From contig JBAZKW010000012.1 of the NCBI GenBank assembly GCA_041650595.1, forward strand, positions 1 through 63,145: 63,145 nt of DNA, read 5' to 3'. Source of the stretch: CALFCX01 sp041650595. Lineage in GTDB: Bacteria > Margulisbacteria > WOR-1 > JAKLHX01. The notes beneath the pieces are model-generated. The model worked only from the letters and a program-made list of their open reading frames with translations, did not search any database and was not told the origin of the DNA. Shown here piece by piece: positions 49,447-58,898 of this stretch. The stretch's first letter is position 1, and each line of letters starts with the position of its first letter. The translations under genes and the position numbers were made by a program.

Positions 49447-52113
49447 CTACCCCTCTTCGGCTTCTTTTTCAACACGGGCTACATCAACAACCTTGTCCCC
49501 TTCGTCCATTCTCTGGACCCTCACGCCGCTTGCAGCCCTGCCCTGGCAGGATATCGCATCGGTTTTTTGGCGGCTCACTACTCCGCTTTGTGCGATGATG
49601 AGTATCTCGTCCCCTTGTTTTACTATTTGGAGCCTGGAAACACCGTCGCCTTTTCTAAGTTTTATCAGTTTTATGCCTTTGCCTCCCCTGTGTTGTGTCC
49701 TAAAGTGCTTTTCAAGGCATCTTTTCCCGAAACCCCCTTCGGTTATAGTCAGGAGGCTCCCGTCTTTTTCTACCACGCCCATCGAAACAACGTGATCGGC
49801 TTTAGAAAGATTTATTCCTCTTACTCCCGAAGCTGATCTGCCCATGTCCCTAACATCTTTTTCTTTGAACCTGATCGCTTTGCCCTGATAGGTCGCAAGG
49901 ACAATATCCGTTGTCCCGTCTGTTTCTCTGACCCAAAGCAGCTCATCTTTATCTTTGAGGCCTATGGCTATTATTCCGGTCCTTCTTATGTTCGCAAAAT
50001 CTTCCAGCGGTGTTTTCTTTATGACGCCGTTTTTTGTAGCCATCACAAGGAAGGATTTGTTGTCAAATGTTTTTATATTCACTGTCCCGGTAACTTCTTC
50101 GCCCTCGGCAAGCTGGAGGAAATTGACTATTGATTGCCCCTTGCCTACCCTGCTTGCTTCCGGTATCTCATAGGCCTTGATTTTATATACCTTGCCTTGG
50201 TTTGTGAAAAACAAGATAAAGCTCTTCGCCGAGGCAGTTATCAGCTTTTTCAACCGGTCTTCTTCCCGTGTTTCCATGCCAGTAACTCCGCGCCCTCCCC
50301 TGTTCTGGCTTCTGAACGTTGCAAGCGGCATCCTTTTGATAAAACCGTCGCGGGTGATAAGGATCACAATCTCCGTGTCCGCGATCAGGCTTTCAACGTC
50401 TATGTCTTCCGCAGTCTCTCCTATCGCGGTCCTCCTTGCATCCCCGTACTTGTCGGACATTTCCTTAAGTTCTTTTTTTATGATGTCCATAATTTTTTTG
50501 CGGCTGGCCAGGATCGACTTGAGCTCTCCTATAAGCTTTACCAGCGCTTTGTAGTCTTCTTGTATCTTTGTACGTTCAAGCTGGGTAAGTTTTTGCAATC
50601 TCATATCGAGTATCGCCTGCGCCTGGATCTGTGAAAGTTTAAAGTTTTCCATAAGGCCTGTTCTTGCTTCTTCAACCGTCTTCGAAGACCTTATCAGCTT
50701 GATGACCTTGTCAAGATTGTCGAGACAGATTATCAGACCTTCCAATATATGCGCTTCCGCTTCGGCTTTCTTAAGATCGAATTGTGTCCTTCTGGTTACA
50801 ACGATCTCTCTGTGCTTGATGTATTCGGAGAGCATTTCCTTTAAATTGAGCTGGCGGGGCTGTCCGTCAACAAGAGCTACCGTGTTTATGCCGAAAGATG
50901 TCTGCATGTTTGTGTGCTTGTACAGCTGGTTAAGTATTATTTCTCTGCTGGCGTCCCTCTTCAGTTCTATGTGTATCCTGGTCCCGCTTCTGTCGGACTC
51001 GTCCCTCAGATCTGTGATGCCGACCAGTTTCTTTTCTTTTACAAGAAAGGCTATCTGTTCGACAAGCATCGCCTTATTCACCTGATAAGGTATTTCGTTG
51101 ACTATTATTACTTCCTTACCGTTTTTGAGCTCTTCAAAACTTACTTTGGATCTTATGGTAAGGCTGCCGCGACCAGTTAAAAAGGCATCTTTTATTCCCT
51201 GAGTGCCGCAGATTATGCCGCCTGTCGGGAAATCCGGGCCTTTAATTTCTTTCATTAATTCTTCAATCTTTATTTCCGGATCGTCTATAAGTTTAATGGC
51301 TCCCGATACGACCTCCGAAAGATTATGCGGAGGAATATTTGTTGCCATGCCGACAGCGATGCCGGATGCGCCGTTAACCAGCAGGTTCGGGAACTTCGAG
51401 GGCAGCACTTTTGGCTCCTCCAAAGACTCGTCAAAGTTCGGCATAAAGTCCACGGTCTCTTTTTCGAGGTCTTCGAGCATTTCTTCGGCCATGCTGGCAA
51501 GCCTTGCTTCGGTATAACGCATTGCGGCTGCAGAATCGCCATCGACAGAGCCATAATTCCCCTGGCCGTCGACAAGCATATATCTCATGGAAAAATCCTG
51601 GGCCATACGGACCATTGCGTCATAAACAGACGAATCCCCGTGAGGATGGTATTTGCCCAAAACTTCACCGACAACCCTGGCCGATTTCTTATGCGGTTTG
51701 CTGTGGGCAAGTCCCAGCCCATCCATAGCAAAGAGGATCCTTCTGTGGACGGGCTTTAATCCGTCGCGCACATCGGGAAGCGCACGGCCTACGATAACGC
51801 TCATCGCATAGTCGATATACGACGATCTCATTTCGTTTTCTACTGTTATTTTTGTCGGTTTCGCGTCCGAAGACGGGGGCGGCAGCTCCCCTTTTTTTGC
51901 TTCTCCTTGCGGGGCTGCGCTTTCTATTGGTTTTTTTGGCTCTTTTTTGGCTGATTTTTTGTCCGGCTTGTTTTTTGCCATTGTTTTTTTCTTCTCTGCC
52001 TTCTTTTCGATTTCTTCCTCCACCTTAGCGATTAATTCTTCCGGTATCTTTCCTGATTGCCGATCGTTTTTTTTTGAAAAATTAATTTCCTGCAAGTGCT
52101 CCTCTTCTTCCAA
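49447..52113 (-). CDS. gyrA: DNA gyrase subunit A
   Basis: 888 aa from a TTG at 52113 with AAAGGGG 10 nt upstream. The conserved GyrA begins near residue 88 (RSSYIDYAMSVIVGRALPDVRDGLKPVHRR); before it is a long Glu/Lys/Pro-rich extension (EEEIEKKAEKKK, KPDKKSAKKEPKK) not usual for GyrA. The catalytic Tyr is in AAMRYTEARL. The C-terminal beta-pinwheel has the GyrA-box in QNRGGRGVTGM, matching the gyrase-specific Q-R-G-G-R-G signature, so this is gyrase rather than topoisomerase IV. It introduces negative supercoils with GyrB, encoded 33 bp upstream. Confidence 0.95.
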   Translation of the reverse strand: MEEEEHLQEINFSKKNDRQSGKIPEELIAKVEEEIEKKAEKKKTMAKNKPDKKSAKKEPKKPIESAAPQGEAKKGELPPPSSDAKPTKITVENEMRSSYIDYAMSVIVGRALPDVRDGLKPVHRRILFAMDGLGLAHSKPHKKSARVVGEVLGKYHPHGDSSVYDAMVRMAQDFSMRYMLVDGQGNYGSVDGDSAAAMRYTEARLASMAEEMLEDLEKETVDFMPNFDESLEEPKVLPSKFPNLLVNGASGIAVGMATNIPPHNLSEVVSGAIKLIDDPEIKIEELMKEIKGPDFPTGGIICGTQGIKDAFLTGRGSLTIRSKVSFEELKNGKEVIIVNEIPYQVNKAMLVEQIAFLVKEKKLVGITDLRDESDRSGTRIHIELKRDASREIILNQLYKHTNMQTSFGINTVALVDGQPRQLNLKEMLSEYIKHREIVVTRRTQFDLKKAEAEAHILEGLIICLDNLDKVIKLIRSSKTVEEARTGLMENFKLSQIQAQAILDMRLQKLTQLERTKIQEDYKALVKLIGELKSILASRKKIMDIIKKELKEMSDKYGDARRTAIGETAEDIDVESLIADTEIVILITRDGFIKRMPLATFRSQNRGGRGVTGMETREEDRLKKLITASAKSFILFFTNQGKVYKIKAYEIPEASRVGKGQSIVNFLQLAEGEEVTGTVNIKTFDNKSFLVMATKNGVIKKTPLEDFANIRRTGIIAIGLKDKDELLWVRETDGTTDIVLATYQGKAIRFKEKDVRDMGRSASGVRGINLSKADHVVSMGVVEKDGSLLTITEGGFGKRCLEKHFRTQHRGGKGIKLIKLRKGDGVSRLQIVKQGDEILIIAQSGVVSRQKTDAISCQGRAASGVRVQRMDEGDKVVDVARVEKEAEEG

Positions 52114-52146
52114 CTCTCGGGGTCCCCTTTCTGTCCGAAAATATTC

Positions 52147-54117
52147 TTAAATGTCCAGCCATCTGACTTTTTTCGCGTACTGCTGTATAAATTCTTTTCT
52201 TGGGAGGACATCGGAACCCATCAGCATTTTAAATATCTCATCGGCGCTTTCGGCATCTTCTATTTCCACCTTTAGCATTGTTCTCGTTTCCGGGTTCATC
52301 GTGGTATCCCATAATTGTTCGGGGTTCATCTCTCCCAGCCCTTTATACCGTTGTATGGAAATGCCTTCTTTTCCGCCTTTTTTAAAGGTCTCTTCGAGTT
52401 CTTTTTCTGAATATATCCACTTTTGCGACTTGCCTTTTTTGAGCAGGTAGAGCGGCGGCTGTGCGATAAAAAGATTGCCGTTCTCTACTATGGGCCTTGC
52501 GTACCTGAAAAAGAAGGTCAGCAAAAGAGTTCTTATGTGAGCGCCGTCAACATCGGCATCGGTCATTATTATGACCTTGTGATATTGCAGTTTCTTTGCT
52601 ATGTCTTCGGCCGAAAGCTCCCCTTCTTTTTCCTCGCCGTTATTACCGTTCTCTCTAAGCCCGGATATTACTCCGCTGCCTATCGCAGTTATCATCGCCC
52701 GTATTTCGTCATTGTTTAAGATCTTATCCAGCCTCGATTTTTCCACGTTTAAGATCTTCCCTTTTAAAGGAAGTATCGCCTGGAACATTCTATCGCGCCC
52801 TTGTTTTGCCGAACCTCCGGCAGAATCCCCCTCAACTATAAAAAGTTCGCATTTTGCGGGATCTCTTTCCGTGCAATCGGCGAGTTTCCCGGGCAGTGTC
52901 GCCGTATCAAGTGCGCTTTTTTTTCTTTCAAGTTCGGAAGCTTTTCTCGCGGCCGCGCGAACCCTCATCGCTATAAGGGCTTTTTCAACTATCGCCCGGC
53001 CGACCGAAGGGTTTTTTTCGAGATAATTGGTAACTCCTTCGTCAACTATGGAATCCACGATGCCCTTTATCTCGCCGTTCCCCAATTTTGTTTTTGTTTG
53101 CCCTTCAAATTGAGGATTTGGTATCCTGACGTTTATAACTCCGGATAATCCCTCTCTTGCATCGTCCCCCGAAAGAGTTTCGTTGTCGGATTTTATCAGG
53201 CTGTATCTTTTTGAAAAGTTATTAACCGATCTCGTGAACGCAGTCTTGAATCCCGCTACGTGCGTTCCGCCTTCCTTTGTTTTTATACAATTTACGAAAG
53301 AAAGAAGATTCTCGTCATAATAGTCTTTGCAGTGTTGAAGCGCGACTTCCACGAAAATATTATCTTTTTCGTAAACCATGTAAAGCGGCGGTTTGTAAAG
53401 GGGCTCTTTGCCTTCGTTTATATGTTTTACGTATTCGTTTATCCCCCCATCAAATTTATATGTTTCGGATTTCTTTTTGTCCGATCTTTCGTCCGCAAAT
53501 ACTATCTTGAGCCCTTTGTTCAAATATGCCAGTTCTTTCAGCCTGTGCGATACGGTTTCATAGTCGTAATCTGTTTCATCAAAGATCTGTTTGTCCGCTA
53601 AATAAGTGGTTTTCGTGCCGGTTTTTCCCTCTGCTGTTTTGTCTTTCGTCCTTTTTTCCGGCTTGGGACTGCCTCTCTCAAAACTCTGCTGATAGACCTC
53701 TCCGTCCCTTCTGATGGTTACGTCCATCCATTCTGATAGCGCATTCACGACCGACACCCCGACGCCATGCAATCCTCCGGATACTTTATATCCGCCTTCC
53801 CCGAATTTTCCTCCGGCGTGCAGTGTTGTCAGAACGACTTCTGCTGCAGGCCTTTTTGTTTCTTTGTGTATATCTATTGGAATGCCGCGGCCGTTGTCTT
53901 CGACCGTGATGGAGTTATCTTTGTTTATTGTTACTTCGATGTTGTCGCAATATCCCGCCAGAGATTCATCTACGCTGTTGTCGACAACTTCGTAAATAAG
54001 ATGATGAAGCCCCGCCTTAGAGGTCGAGCCGATGTACATACTCGGCCTTTTTCTGACAGCCTCTATGCCTCCCAGTATCTTTATATTAGAAGCGTCGTAA
54101 CCGCTCTTTTTCGGCAT
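52147..54117 (-). CDS. gyrB: DNA gyrase subunit B
   Basis: 656 aa. The GHKL ATPase domain has RKRPSMYIGST, EVVDNSVDESLAGYC, DNGRGIPIDIH and GGLHGVGVSVVNALS. The TOPRIM part has FIVEGDSAGGSAKQGRDR, TDADVDGAHIRTLLLTFFFR and QRYKGLGEMNPEQLWDTTMNP. It drives ATP-dependent supercoiling with GyrA. The ATG has AAGGAAGAAAG upstream. It lies 23 bp downstream of the dciA-like gene in the origin-proximal leftward operon. Confidence 0.97.
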   Translation of the reverse strand: MPKKSGYDASNIKILGGIEAVRKRPSMYIGSTSKAGLHHLIYEVVDNSVDESLAGYCDNIEVTINKDNSITVEDNGRGIPIDIHKETKRPAAEVVLTTLHAGGKFGEGGYKVSGGLHGVGVSVVNALSEWMDVTIRRDGEVYQQSFERGSPKPEKRTKDKTAEGKTGTKTTYLADKQIFDETDYDYETVSHRLKELAYLNKGLKIVFADERSDKKKSETYKFDGGINEYVKHINEGKEPLYKPPLYMVYEKDNIFVEVALQHCKDYYDENLLSFVNCIKTKEGGTHVAGFKTAFTRSVNNFSKRYSLIKSDNETLSGDDAREGLSGVINVRIPNPQFEGQTKTKLGNGEIKGIVDSIVDEGVTNYLEKNPSVGRAIVEKALIAMRVRAAARKASELERKKSALDTATLPGKLADCTERDPAKCELFIVEGDSAGGSAKQGRDRMFQAILPLKGKILNVEKSRLDKILNNDEIRAMITAIGSGVISGLRENGNNGEEKEGELSAEDIAKKLQYHKVIIMTDADVDGAHIRTLLLTFFFRYARPIVENGNLFIAQPPLYLLKKGKSQKWIYSEKELEETFKKGGKEGISIQRYKGLGEMNPEQLWDTTMNPETRTMLKVEIEDAESADEIFKMLMGSDVLPRKEFIQQYAKKVRWLDI

Positions 54118-54140
54118 TTATAGCTTTCTTCCTTCCTAAC

Positions 54141-54443
54141 TCAAAATGTTTTCCCGCTCGTCCGGCCGCCTATTTTTACTTTAATGTCCTTCACCGCATG
54201 TTCGCCGATCCTGTTGTTCAGAGCTTTTACAATTCTTTTCCTGTCGAATGAAAGCTCCTGACAATAGGACGGGTTTTCCGTTGCCACCGTAAGGATCCCG
54301 GAACTAAACTCCTCTACCCAGCTTCGATCTTCCTTGTCGATTATCTGCGGCCACAGCGAAACCGCTTCATATCCTTTAAGTTTTTTTCCTACGCGAGGGT
54401 TCTTTTTTATGAACTCTTCGAGGACCATTTTCAGCGTTTCCAT
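54141..54443 (-). CDS. dciA: DciA-like (DUF721) helicase-loader protein
   Basis: 100 aa. DUF721 pattern: EAVSLWPQIIDKEDRSWVEEFSSGILTVATENPSYCQELSFDRKRIVKALNNRIG (shown here as the region from residue 26 to about 80 in short: LWPQII, GILTVAT, SYCQELS, LNNRIGE). DciA is the ancestral loader or recruiter of the DnaB helicase in most bacteria lacking DnaC/DnaI. It occupies the dnaN-gyrB gap usually held by recF and starts on the last base of dnaN, suggesting coupled translation. Confidence 0.85.
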   Translation of the reverse strand: METLKMVLEEFIKKNPRVGKKLKGYEAVSLWPQIIDKEDRSWVEEFSSGILTVATENPSYCQELSFDRKRIVKALNNRIGEHAVKDIKVKIGGRTSGKTF

Positions 54444-55582
54444 CAGGACGCGGTTTCCGTGGTCCTTATCGGCATTATTATGTAAAGGTAATTGCTGCCG
54501 TCCCCGGGCTTAATTACCCCCGGACTTAAAGGACCGGAAAATTCAAAAACAACTTTTTCAGAGTCTATTGCTTTTAGGACATCCGTAAGAAGCCGCACAT
54601 TAAAGGCTATCGGATCTTTGGCTTTTCCCGATATTTCCACATCTACCACTTCGTCTATGCTTCCTACGTCCGGAGTGTTTGCAATTATATGGACTTTCCC
54701 GTCTTCTATCTTCAGTTTTACTATATTTGCGCTTCCGCCCGCTATTACAGCGGCTCTTTCGGCTGACTCAAGAAAAGCGGCCGTTTCTACCGATATTTTT
54801 ACCTCGCTGCTCTTTGGAACAACCTGTTTATAATCCGGGAATTGACCTTGTATCAATCTCGAAACCAGATATGCCCCGTTAAACCTGAAGGCGATCTGCT
54901 CATTCGACACGCTTATCTTAAGTTCACTTTGTTCGGCGGCGCCCTGCACCATTTTTATGACTTCCAAAAGTGCTTTTGCGGGGACTATAACGCTAGCGTC
55001 AAAATTAACCCCGGCAATCATCTCTCCTCTTTTTGCCAGTCTAAATCCATCGGTAGCAACCATCCTTAAATTGCTATTGTCATCTTTGGCACCTTTTCCT
55101 ATCTCCAAAAGAATCCCGTTAAGCACATATTTGTCTTCGCTGGAAGAAACAGCAAATATCGTCTGTTTTGCCATTTCGGTGAAAACTTTTGGGGATATAG
55201 AGATATTTTTTGTATCTTTTATTCTCGGGAGAACCGGAAATTCTTCCGGTGACAAGCCGTTAATGCTAAAGTTTGACTGCTTATAAGATATTTTTACGAC
55301 ACCTTTATCATTCTTTTTTATATTTATTTCCGAGGAAGGAAGTTTTGACACTATCCCGGCAAGTGTTTTTGCCGGTAGAAGTATTGAACCGTCTTGTTTT
55401 ATATTCGCGGGAACATTTACCTCTAAACCAATTTCAAGGTTGTTTGCCGAAAGCTTCATCCCTTCTTTGGTTGTTTCAAAAAGGATGTTCCCTATTATAG
55501 GCAGAGTGCTTCTGGTTGAAACGATCCTTTCAACTGCCTGAACCCCCAAATAAAGATCCTCTTTCCTGCATTTTATCTCCAT
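54443..55582 (-). CDS. dnaN: DNA polymerase III beta sliding clamp
   Basis: 379 aa from the ATG at 55582 (AGGAG upstream). Three clamp domains are visible: MEIKCRKEDLYLGVQAVERIVSTRSTLPI start, GIVSKLPSSEINI, SPEEFPVLPRI (domain 2 boundary), RLAKRGEMIAG, SRLIQGQFPDYKQVVP and the end YLYIIMPIRT, which contains the canonical PMR(I/L) tail form MPIR. It tethers DNA polymerase III and recruits mismatch-repair and replication proteins. It lies 221 bp downstream of dnaA. Confidence 0.96.
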   Translation of the reverse strand: MEIKCRKEDLYLGVQAVERIVSTRSTLPIIGNILFETTKEGMKLSANNLEIGLEVNVPANIKQDGSILLPAKTLAGIVSKLPSSEINIKKNDKGVVKISYKQSNFSINGLSPEEFPVLPRIKDTKNISISPKVFTEMAKQTIFAVSSSEDKYVLNGILLEIGKGAKDDNSNLRMVATDGFRLAKRGEMIAGVNFDASVIVPAKALLEVIKMVQGAAEQSELKISVSNEQIAFRFNGAYLVSRLIQGQFPDYKQVVPKSSEVKISVETAAFLESAERAAVIAGGSANIVKLKIEDGKVHIIANTPDVGSIDEVVDVEISGKAKDPIAFNVRLLTDVLKAIDSEKVVFEFSGPLSPGVIKPGDGSNYLYIIMPIRTTETAS

Positions 55583-55803
55583 ATCATATTTTCTCCTCTC
55601 CAGATTTAACAAACTTAAGAAAGAACGTAGTCATAATAGGACGTGTGGATTTGTGTAAAACCTTTGTTTTGCCTAAACAGCGGTTAAAATAAGAAATATT
55701 CAAAAAAACAACTCCTTTAAGACTTCTTAACATCCTGTTGATAAAACACTGCAAGATAACTATGGCCTGATTCTATACATTATCTCAACAGATTCTCTAC
55801 AGG

Positions 55804-57165
55804 TTATCCCCCCGATTTTTGTATGCTGCTTGAAATCGTTTCTACAGCATCGGAAGTTTCCTTGTCTTCCTTGATCGCCGTCTTTATTTTATCACAAGCA
55901 TGCATGACTGTAGTGTGATCTCTTCCGCCGAATGCATTCCCTATTTTGGGAAGCGATGCACTGGTCAATTCTCTCGAAAGATACATCGCAACCTGTCGTG
56001 CGGTGGCGATCTCTCTTGTCCTGGTTTTTGAGTTCAACTCTTCCATCTTTATGCCAAAATATTCTGCCACAGCCTTTTTTATTGTCTCTATAGTCATAGG
56101 CGGCTTGCTTTTTGAAGGAGATATGATGTCTTTCAGGATTTTTTCCACGGAAGACGGCGAAAGCTCCGTTTTTTCTATAGAAACATGTGCCATAAGCCGA
56201 GTAAGCGCCCCTTCGAGCTCCCTTATATTTGAAGTTATTTTTGATGCAATAGTATTAAAAACTTCGTCCGGTATCTTGATGTTCTCGTTCTCAGCCCTTT
56301 TTTTCAGGATCGCGATGCGTGTCTCAAAATCGGGAGGCTGGATATCAGCGATCAATCCCCACTCAAACCGGTTTCGCAGCCGCTCTTCGATATCCTGGAT
56401 CTCTTTCGGAGGACGGTCGTTGCTTATTATTATTTGTTTTGATGTTTCATACAAAGTATTAAATGTGTGAAAAAATTCTTCCATTGTCCTTTCTTTGCCG
56501 GCAATGAATTGAATATCATCGATCATAAGAACATCGACATTCCGATATTTATTCCGGAATTGTGCCATGGTGTTATGCTGGATCGAATCGATCACTTCAT
56601 TGGTGAACTTTTCCGAAGAGACATATACCACTTTTGCCTTCGGAGATCTTTTTAGCACTTCGTAGCCTATTGCCTGCATGAGATGTGTTTTCCCCAACCC
56701 AACCCCTCCGTATAAAAACAAAGGGTTATATGCTTTCCCCGGAGATTCGGATACCGCAAGAGCCGCTGCCTGTGCAAATCGATTCCCATGCCCGACCACG
56801 AAATTTTCAAAGGTATATCTGGGGTTTAAAAATGGGATAGACAAAAAAACAGGAGCTGAGGGCAGTATCCTTTTTCCCCTTTTTTCTTCCGTTGTCCCCT
56901 CTTCTTTTGGCACCACAAGGAACCTGATATTTTTTAATTCATATTCCCCTATCGATTTGACGGCGCCCAAAATGGATTCGTCGCATTTTTTTTCACAAAG
57001 CCAGTCATGAGAAAACGAACTGGGAACCGCGAGCACCAAAACTCCGTCTTCTATTGTCAACGGCTTTGCCGATGAAAGTATCGTTTCATATATTGGTTTG
57101 CTCAAATCTTTTTCAAGATCTTTAAGAATGCGATTCCAAACATCCATCACATCAGTTAGTGCCAT
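55804..57165 (-). CDS. dnaA: Chromosomal replication initiator DnaA
   Basis: 453 aa. Domain I (WNRILKDLEKDLSKPIYETIL), a short linker, the AAA+ domain with NPLFLYGGVGLGKTHLMQAIG (Walker A), LMIDDIQFIAGKERTMEEFFHTFN (Walker B) and the arginine-finger region RLRNRFEWGLIADIQPPDFETR, and the DNA-binding domain IV with the DnaA signature GGRDHTTVMHAC. It binds DnaA boxes and melts the origin, here in the gap between this gene and rpmH. No strong Shine-Dalgarno is seen before the ATG. Confidence 0.97.
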   Translation of the reverse strand: MALTDVMDVWNRILKDLEKDLSKPIYETILSSAKPLTIEDGVLVLAVPSSFSHDWLCEKKCDESILGAVKSIGEYELKNIRFLVVPKEEGTTEEKRGKRILPSAPVFLSIPFLNPRYTFENFVVGHGNRFAQAAALAVSESPGKAYNPLFLYGGVGLGKTHLMQAIGYEVLKRSPKAKVVYVSSEKFTNEVIDSIQHNTMAQFRNKYRNVDVLMIDDIQFIAGKERTMEEFFHTFNTLYETSKQIIISNDRPPKEIQDIEERLRNRFEWGLIADIQPPDFETRIAILKKRAENENIKIPDEVFNTIASKITSNIRELEGALTRLMAHVSIEKTELSPSSVEKILKDIISPSKSKPPMTIETIKKAVAEYFGIKMEELNSKTRTREIATARQVAMYLSRELTSASLPKIGNAFGGRDHTTVMHACDKIKTAIKEDKETSDAVETISSSIQKSGG

Positions 57166-57176
57166 TTTTTAACAAC

Positions 57177-57316
57177 CTATCCACAACAGGATTTAGCCAA
57201 ATCAGTTAAAATTTAGTCCCCAGCTTCCATAAAATAGTACCAAATTTGGGGCATAAAGTCAACAAAAAGCAAAGTTATCAACAATTATATCCACAACCCA
57301 AAAAATGTGTGGATAA
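57177..57316. other. oriC: Candidate replication origin (DnaA-box cluster)
   Basis: The 333-bp gap between dnaA and rpmH holds one perfect DnaA box, TGTGGATAA (57308-57316, reverse of TTATCCACA). Three single-mismatch boxes are present: CTATCCACA (57177-57185), TTATCAACA (57275-57283) and ATATCCACA (57287-57295). A/T-rich DNA surrounds them. The position between divergent dnaA-dnaN and rpmH-rnpA blocks is the classic origin location. The remainder of the gap (57317-57448) shows nothing I recognise. The dnaA-dnaN gap (55583-55803) holds further weak matches such as GTTATCC and may contribute. Confidence 0.8.
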
Positions 57317-57448
57317 AGGCATACTCCTTTGTCCAAAACCATTAAGATTCACCGGGAAGCCAAAGCATAGTATTTGTCAATAATCGACGCCAACAACATT
57401 CTTGCGGATACATTTTAACAACTTGTGAAACAAAGGTCAATAGTTTCC

Positions 57449-57477
57449 TTGACAAAGCACGTATTTCTATTTATAAT
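57449..57477 (+). promoter_or_regulatory. Consensus promoter of the rpmH operon
   Basis: TTGACA (57449-57454), 17-bp spacer and TATAAT (57472-57477), a perfect sigma-70 consensus. It is 21 bp before rpmH, with TAGGAG as ribosome-binding site. Confidence 0.85.
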
Positions 57478-57498
57478 TTTATAGGAGTCAAAACACAA

Positions 57499-57636
57499 AT
57501 GGTAAAGAGAACGTTCCAGCCGAGAAATGTTCACAGAAAAAGAGTTCATGGCTACCGAAGGAAAAGAGCTTCCATGGCGGGCAGAAAAGTGCTTTCCAGA
57601 AGAAGAAAAAAAGGAAGGCGCAGGCTTAGTCCTTGA
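57499..57636 (+). CDS. rpmH: Ribosomal protein L34
   Basis: 45 aa, very basic, too short for many gene finders. It reads MVKRTFQPRN, then RKRVHGYRRKRA and the family tail SRRRKKGRRRLSP; the L34 signature is RxxHGFRxRM-like. A large-subunit ribosomal protein. TAGGAG lies 12 nt before the ATG. The stop codon overlaps the TTG start of rnpA. Confidence 0.96.
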   Translation: MVKRTFQPRNVHRKRVHGYRRKRASMAGRKVLSRRRKKGRRRLSP

Positions 57637-57959
57637 GCGAACTCTTTATCAAAGAACAGAGAGATTTTAACCGCATAATTAAAACAGGGATACAGCTAAA
57701 TACTCCGATCGGGCGGATGAAATTTCTGAAAAAAGGCGTATTATCGCCAAAACTTGGCATAATCTTGGGGAAAACACAGGGATTAACGGCCGTTAAAAGG
57801 AATAGAATTAGACGAATAATAAAGGAAGCATGGAAAAGAGTATCGCAAAAATTATCCATACCCGTAGAACTGGTGATTTTCCCGATGAATAAGATATTTG
57901 GCTTAAAATCAACAAAAATAGAAGAGCTGCTCTTGCATTGTTTTGGCAAGGGTTTTTGA
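57633..57959 (+). CDS. rnpA: Ribonuclease P protein component
   Basis: 108 aa from a TTG that overlaps the rpmH stop (TTGA). The RnpA signature is clear: LGIILGKTQGLTAVKRNRIRRIIKEAWKR, the basic RNR helix that binds the RNA subunit. It helps mature the 5' end of tRNAs. The gene for the RNA subunit was not identified in the window. Confidence 0.93.
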   Translation: MSELFIKEQRDFNRIIKTGIQLNTPIGRMKFLKKGVLSPKLGIILGKTQGLTAVKRNRIRRIIKEAWKRVSQKLSIPVELVIFPMNKIFGLKSTKIEELLLHCFGKGF

Positions 57960-57981
57960 TACAGAACGGTAGGGAAGCAAA

Positions 57982-58215
57982 TTGGCTGTCAGGTCGGGCG
58001 ATTTGGCAAAAGCGATTCTTATAGGAGTAATTAGGTCTTACAAAAAGCTGATATCTCCTTTCTTGCCTCATTCCTGCAGATATTATCCGACCTGTTCGAC
58101 ATATTGTATAGAGGCCGTTGAAAAGTATGGGTTTGCAAAGGGATCACTTATAGGGCTCAAGCGGATTCTAAGATGTAATCGGTTTTTCGAAGGCGGCTTT
58201 GACCCGCTTAGCTAA
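57982..58215 (+). CDS. yidD: YidD membrane-protein insertion factor
   Basis: 77 aa from a TTG at 57982 (GGGAAG upstream). YidD/UPF0161: IRSYKKLISPFLPHSCRYYPTCSTYCIEAVEKYG with the conserved Cys residues, then GLKRILRCNRFFEGGFDP. A small membrane-associated helper, usually encoded between rnpA and yidC as here. Confidence 0.93.
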   Translation: MAVRSGDLAKAILIGVIRSYKKLISPFLPHSCRYYPTCSTYCIEAVEKYGFAKGSLIGLKRILRCNRFFEGGFDPLS

Positions 58216-58227
58216 CAGGAGAAAACA

Positions 58228-58881
58228 TTGGGGGCAATAATGGGACCGTTAGTTGACATAATGCTCAAGATACTGGACCTTTTTTATAAAATCGGGTTTC
58301 ATAACTACGGGATCGCGATAATTCTGCTTACAGTTGCTGTAAAATTTGCTTTGTATCCGTTAACGCTGCAATCCGTTCAGCAAATGGCGGCCATGCAGAA
58401 GATCCAGCCCAAATTTGATGCATTAAAGGAAAAGCACAAAGACAAGCCGGAAAAATTGCAGCAGGAAATGATGGCGCTTTATAAGGAACACGGGGTCAAT
58501 CCTTTGGGCGGATGCCTCCCGATATTGCTCCAGCTGCCCATATTTATAGCTCTTTTCATGGCCCTGACAAGTCCCGTGTTTAAAGACGCTCTTGCCGCCG
58601 TACCTCAGGCAGCCTCGTTCTTGTGGATCCCTAATATTTCGTTTAAAGACCCATTGTATATAATGCCGGTACTCATTGGCATTTCGACTTATCTGTCACA
58701 AAAGACAATGCCGAGCGGAGCTTCGAATGAGCAAACCAAGTATGTAATGATCATAATGCCATTTTTTATAACCTTCATAAGTCTGGAATTTGCAGCTGGA
58801 GTACAGCTTTACTGGGTTGCCCAGAACGTACTGACCGTCGCTCAGCAGCTGTACATAACGGCAAAAAAGGGCAAAGTATAG
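58228..58881 (+). CDS. yidC: YidC/Oxa1 membrane-protein insertase (short form)
   Basis: 217 aa from a TTG with CAGGAG upstream. The insertase core has about five helices: LTVAVKFALYPLTLQSVQQMAAMQKIQPKFDAL, GGCLPILLQLPIFIALFMAL and QLYWVAQNVLTVAQQLYI. The large periplasmic domain of Gram-negative YidC is absent, so it is the short Oxa1/SpoIIIJ form. It inserts proteins into the cytoplasmic membrane. The jag gene follows by 17 bp. Confidence 0.94.
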   Translation: MGAIMGPLVDIMLKILDLFYKIGFHNYGIAIILLTVAVKFALYPLTLQSVQQMAAMQKIQPKFDALKEKHKDKPEKLQQEMMALYKEHGVNPLGGCLPILLQLPIFIALFMALTSPVFKDALAAVPQAASFLWIPNISFKDPLYIMPVLIGISTYLSQKTMPSGASNEQTKYVMIIMPFFITFISLEFAAGVQLYWVAQNVLTVAQQLYITAKKGKV

Positions 58882-58898
58882 AAGGAGGAGACAAGGGA

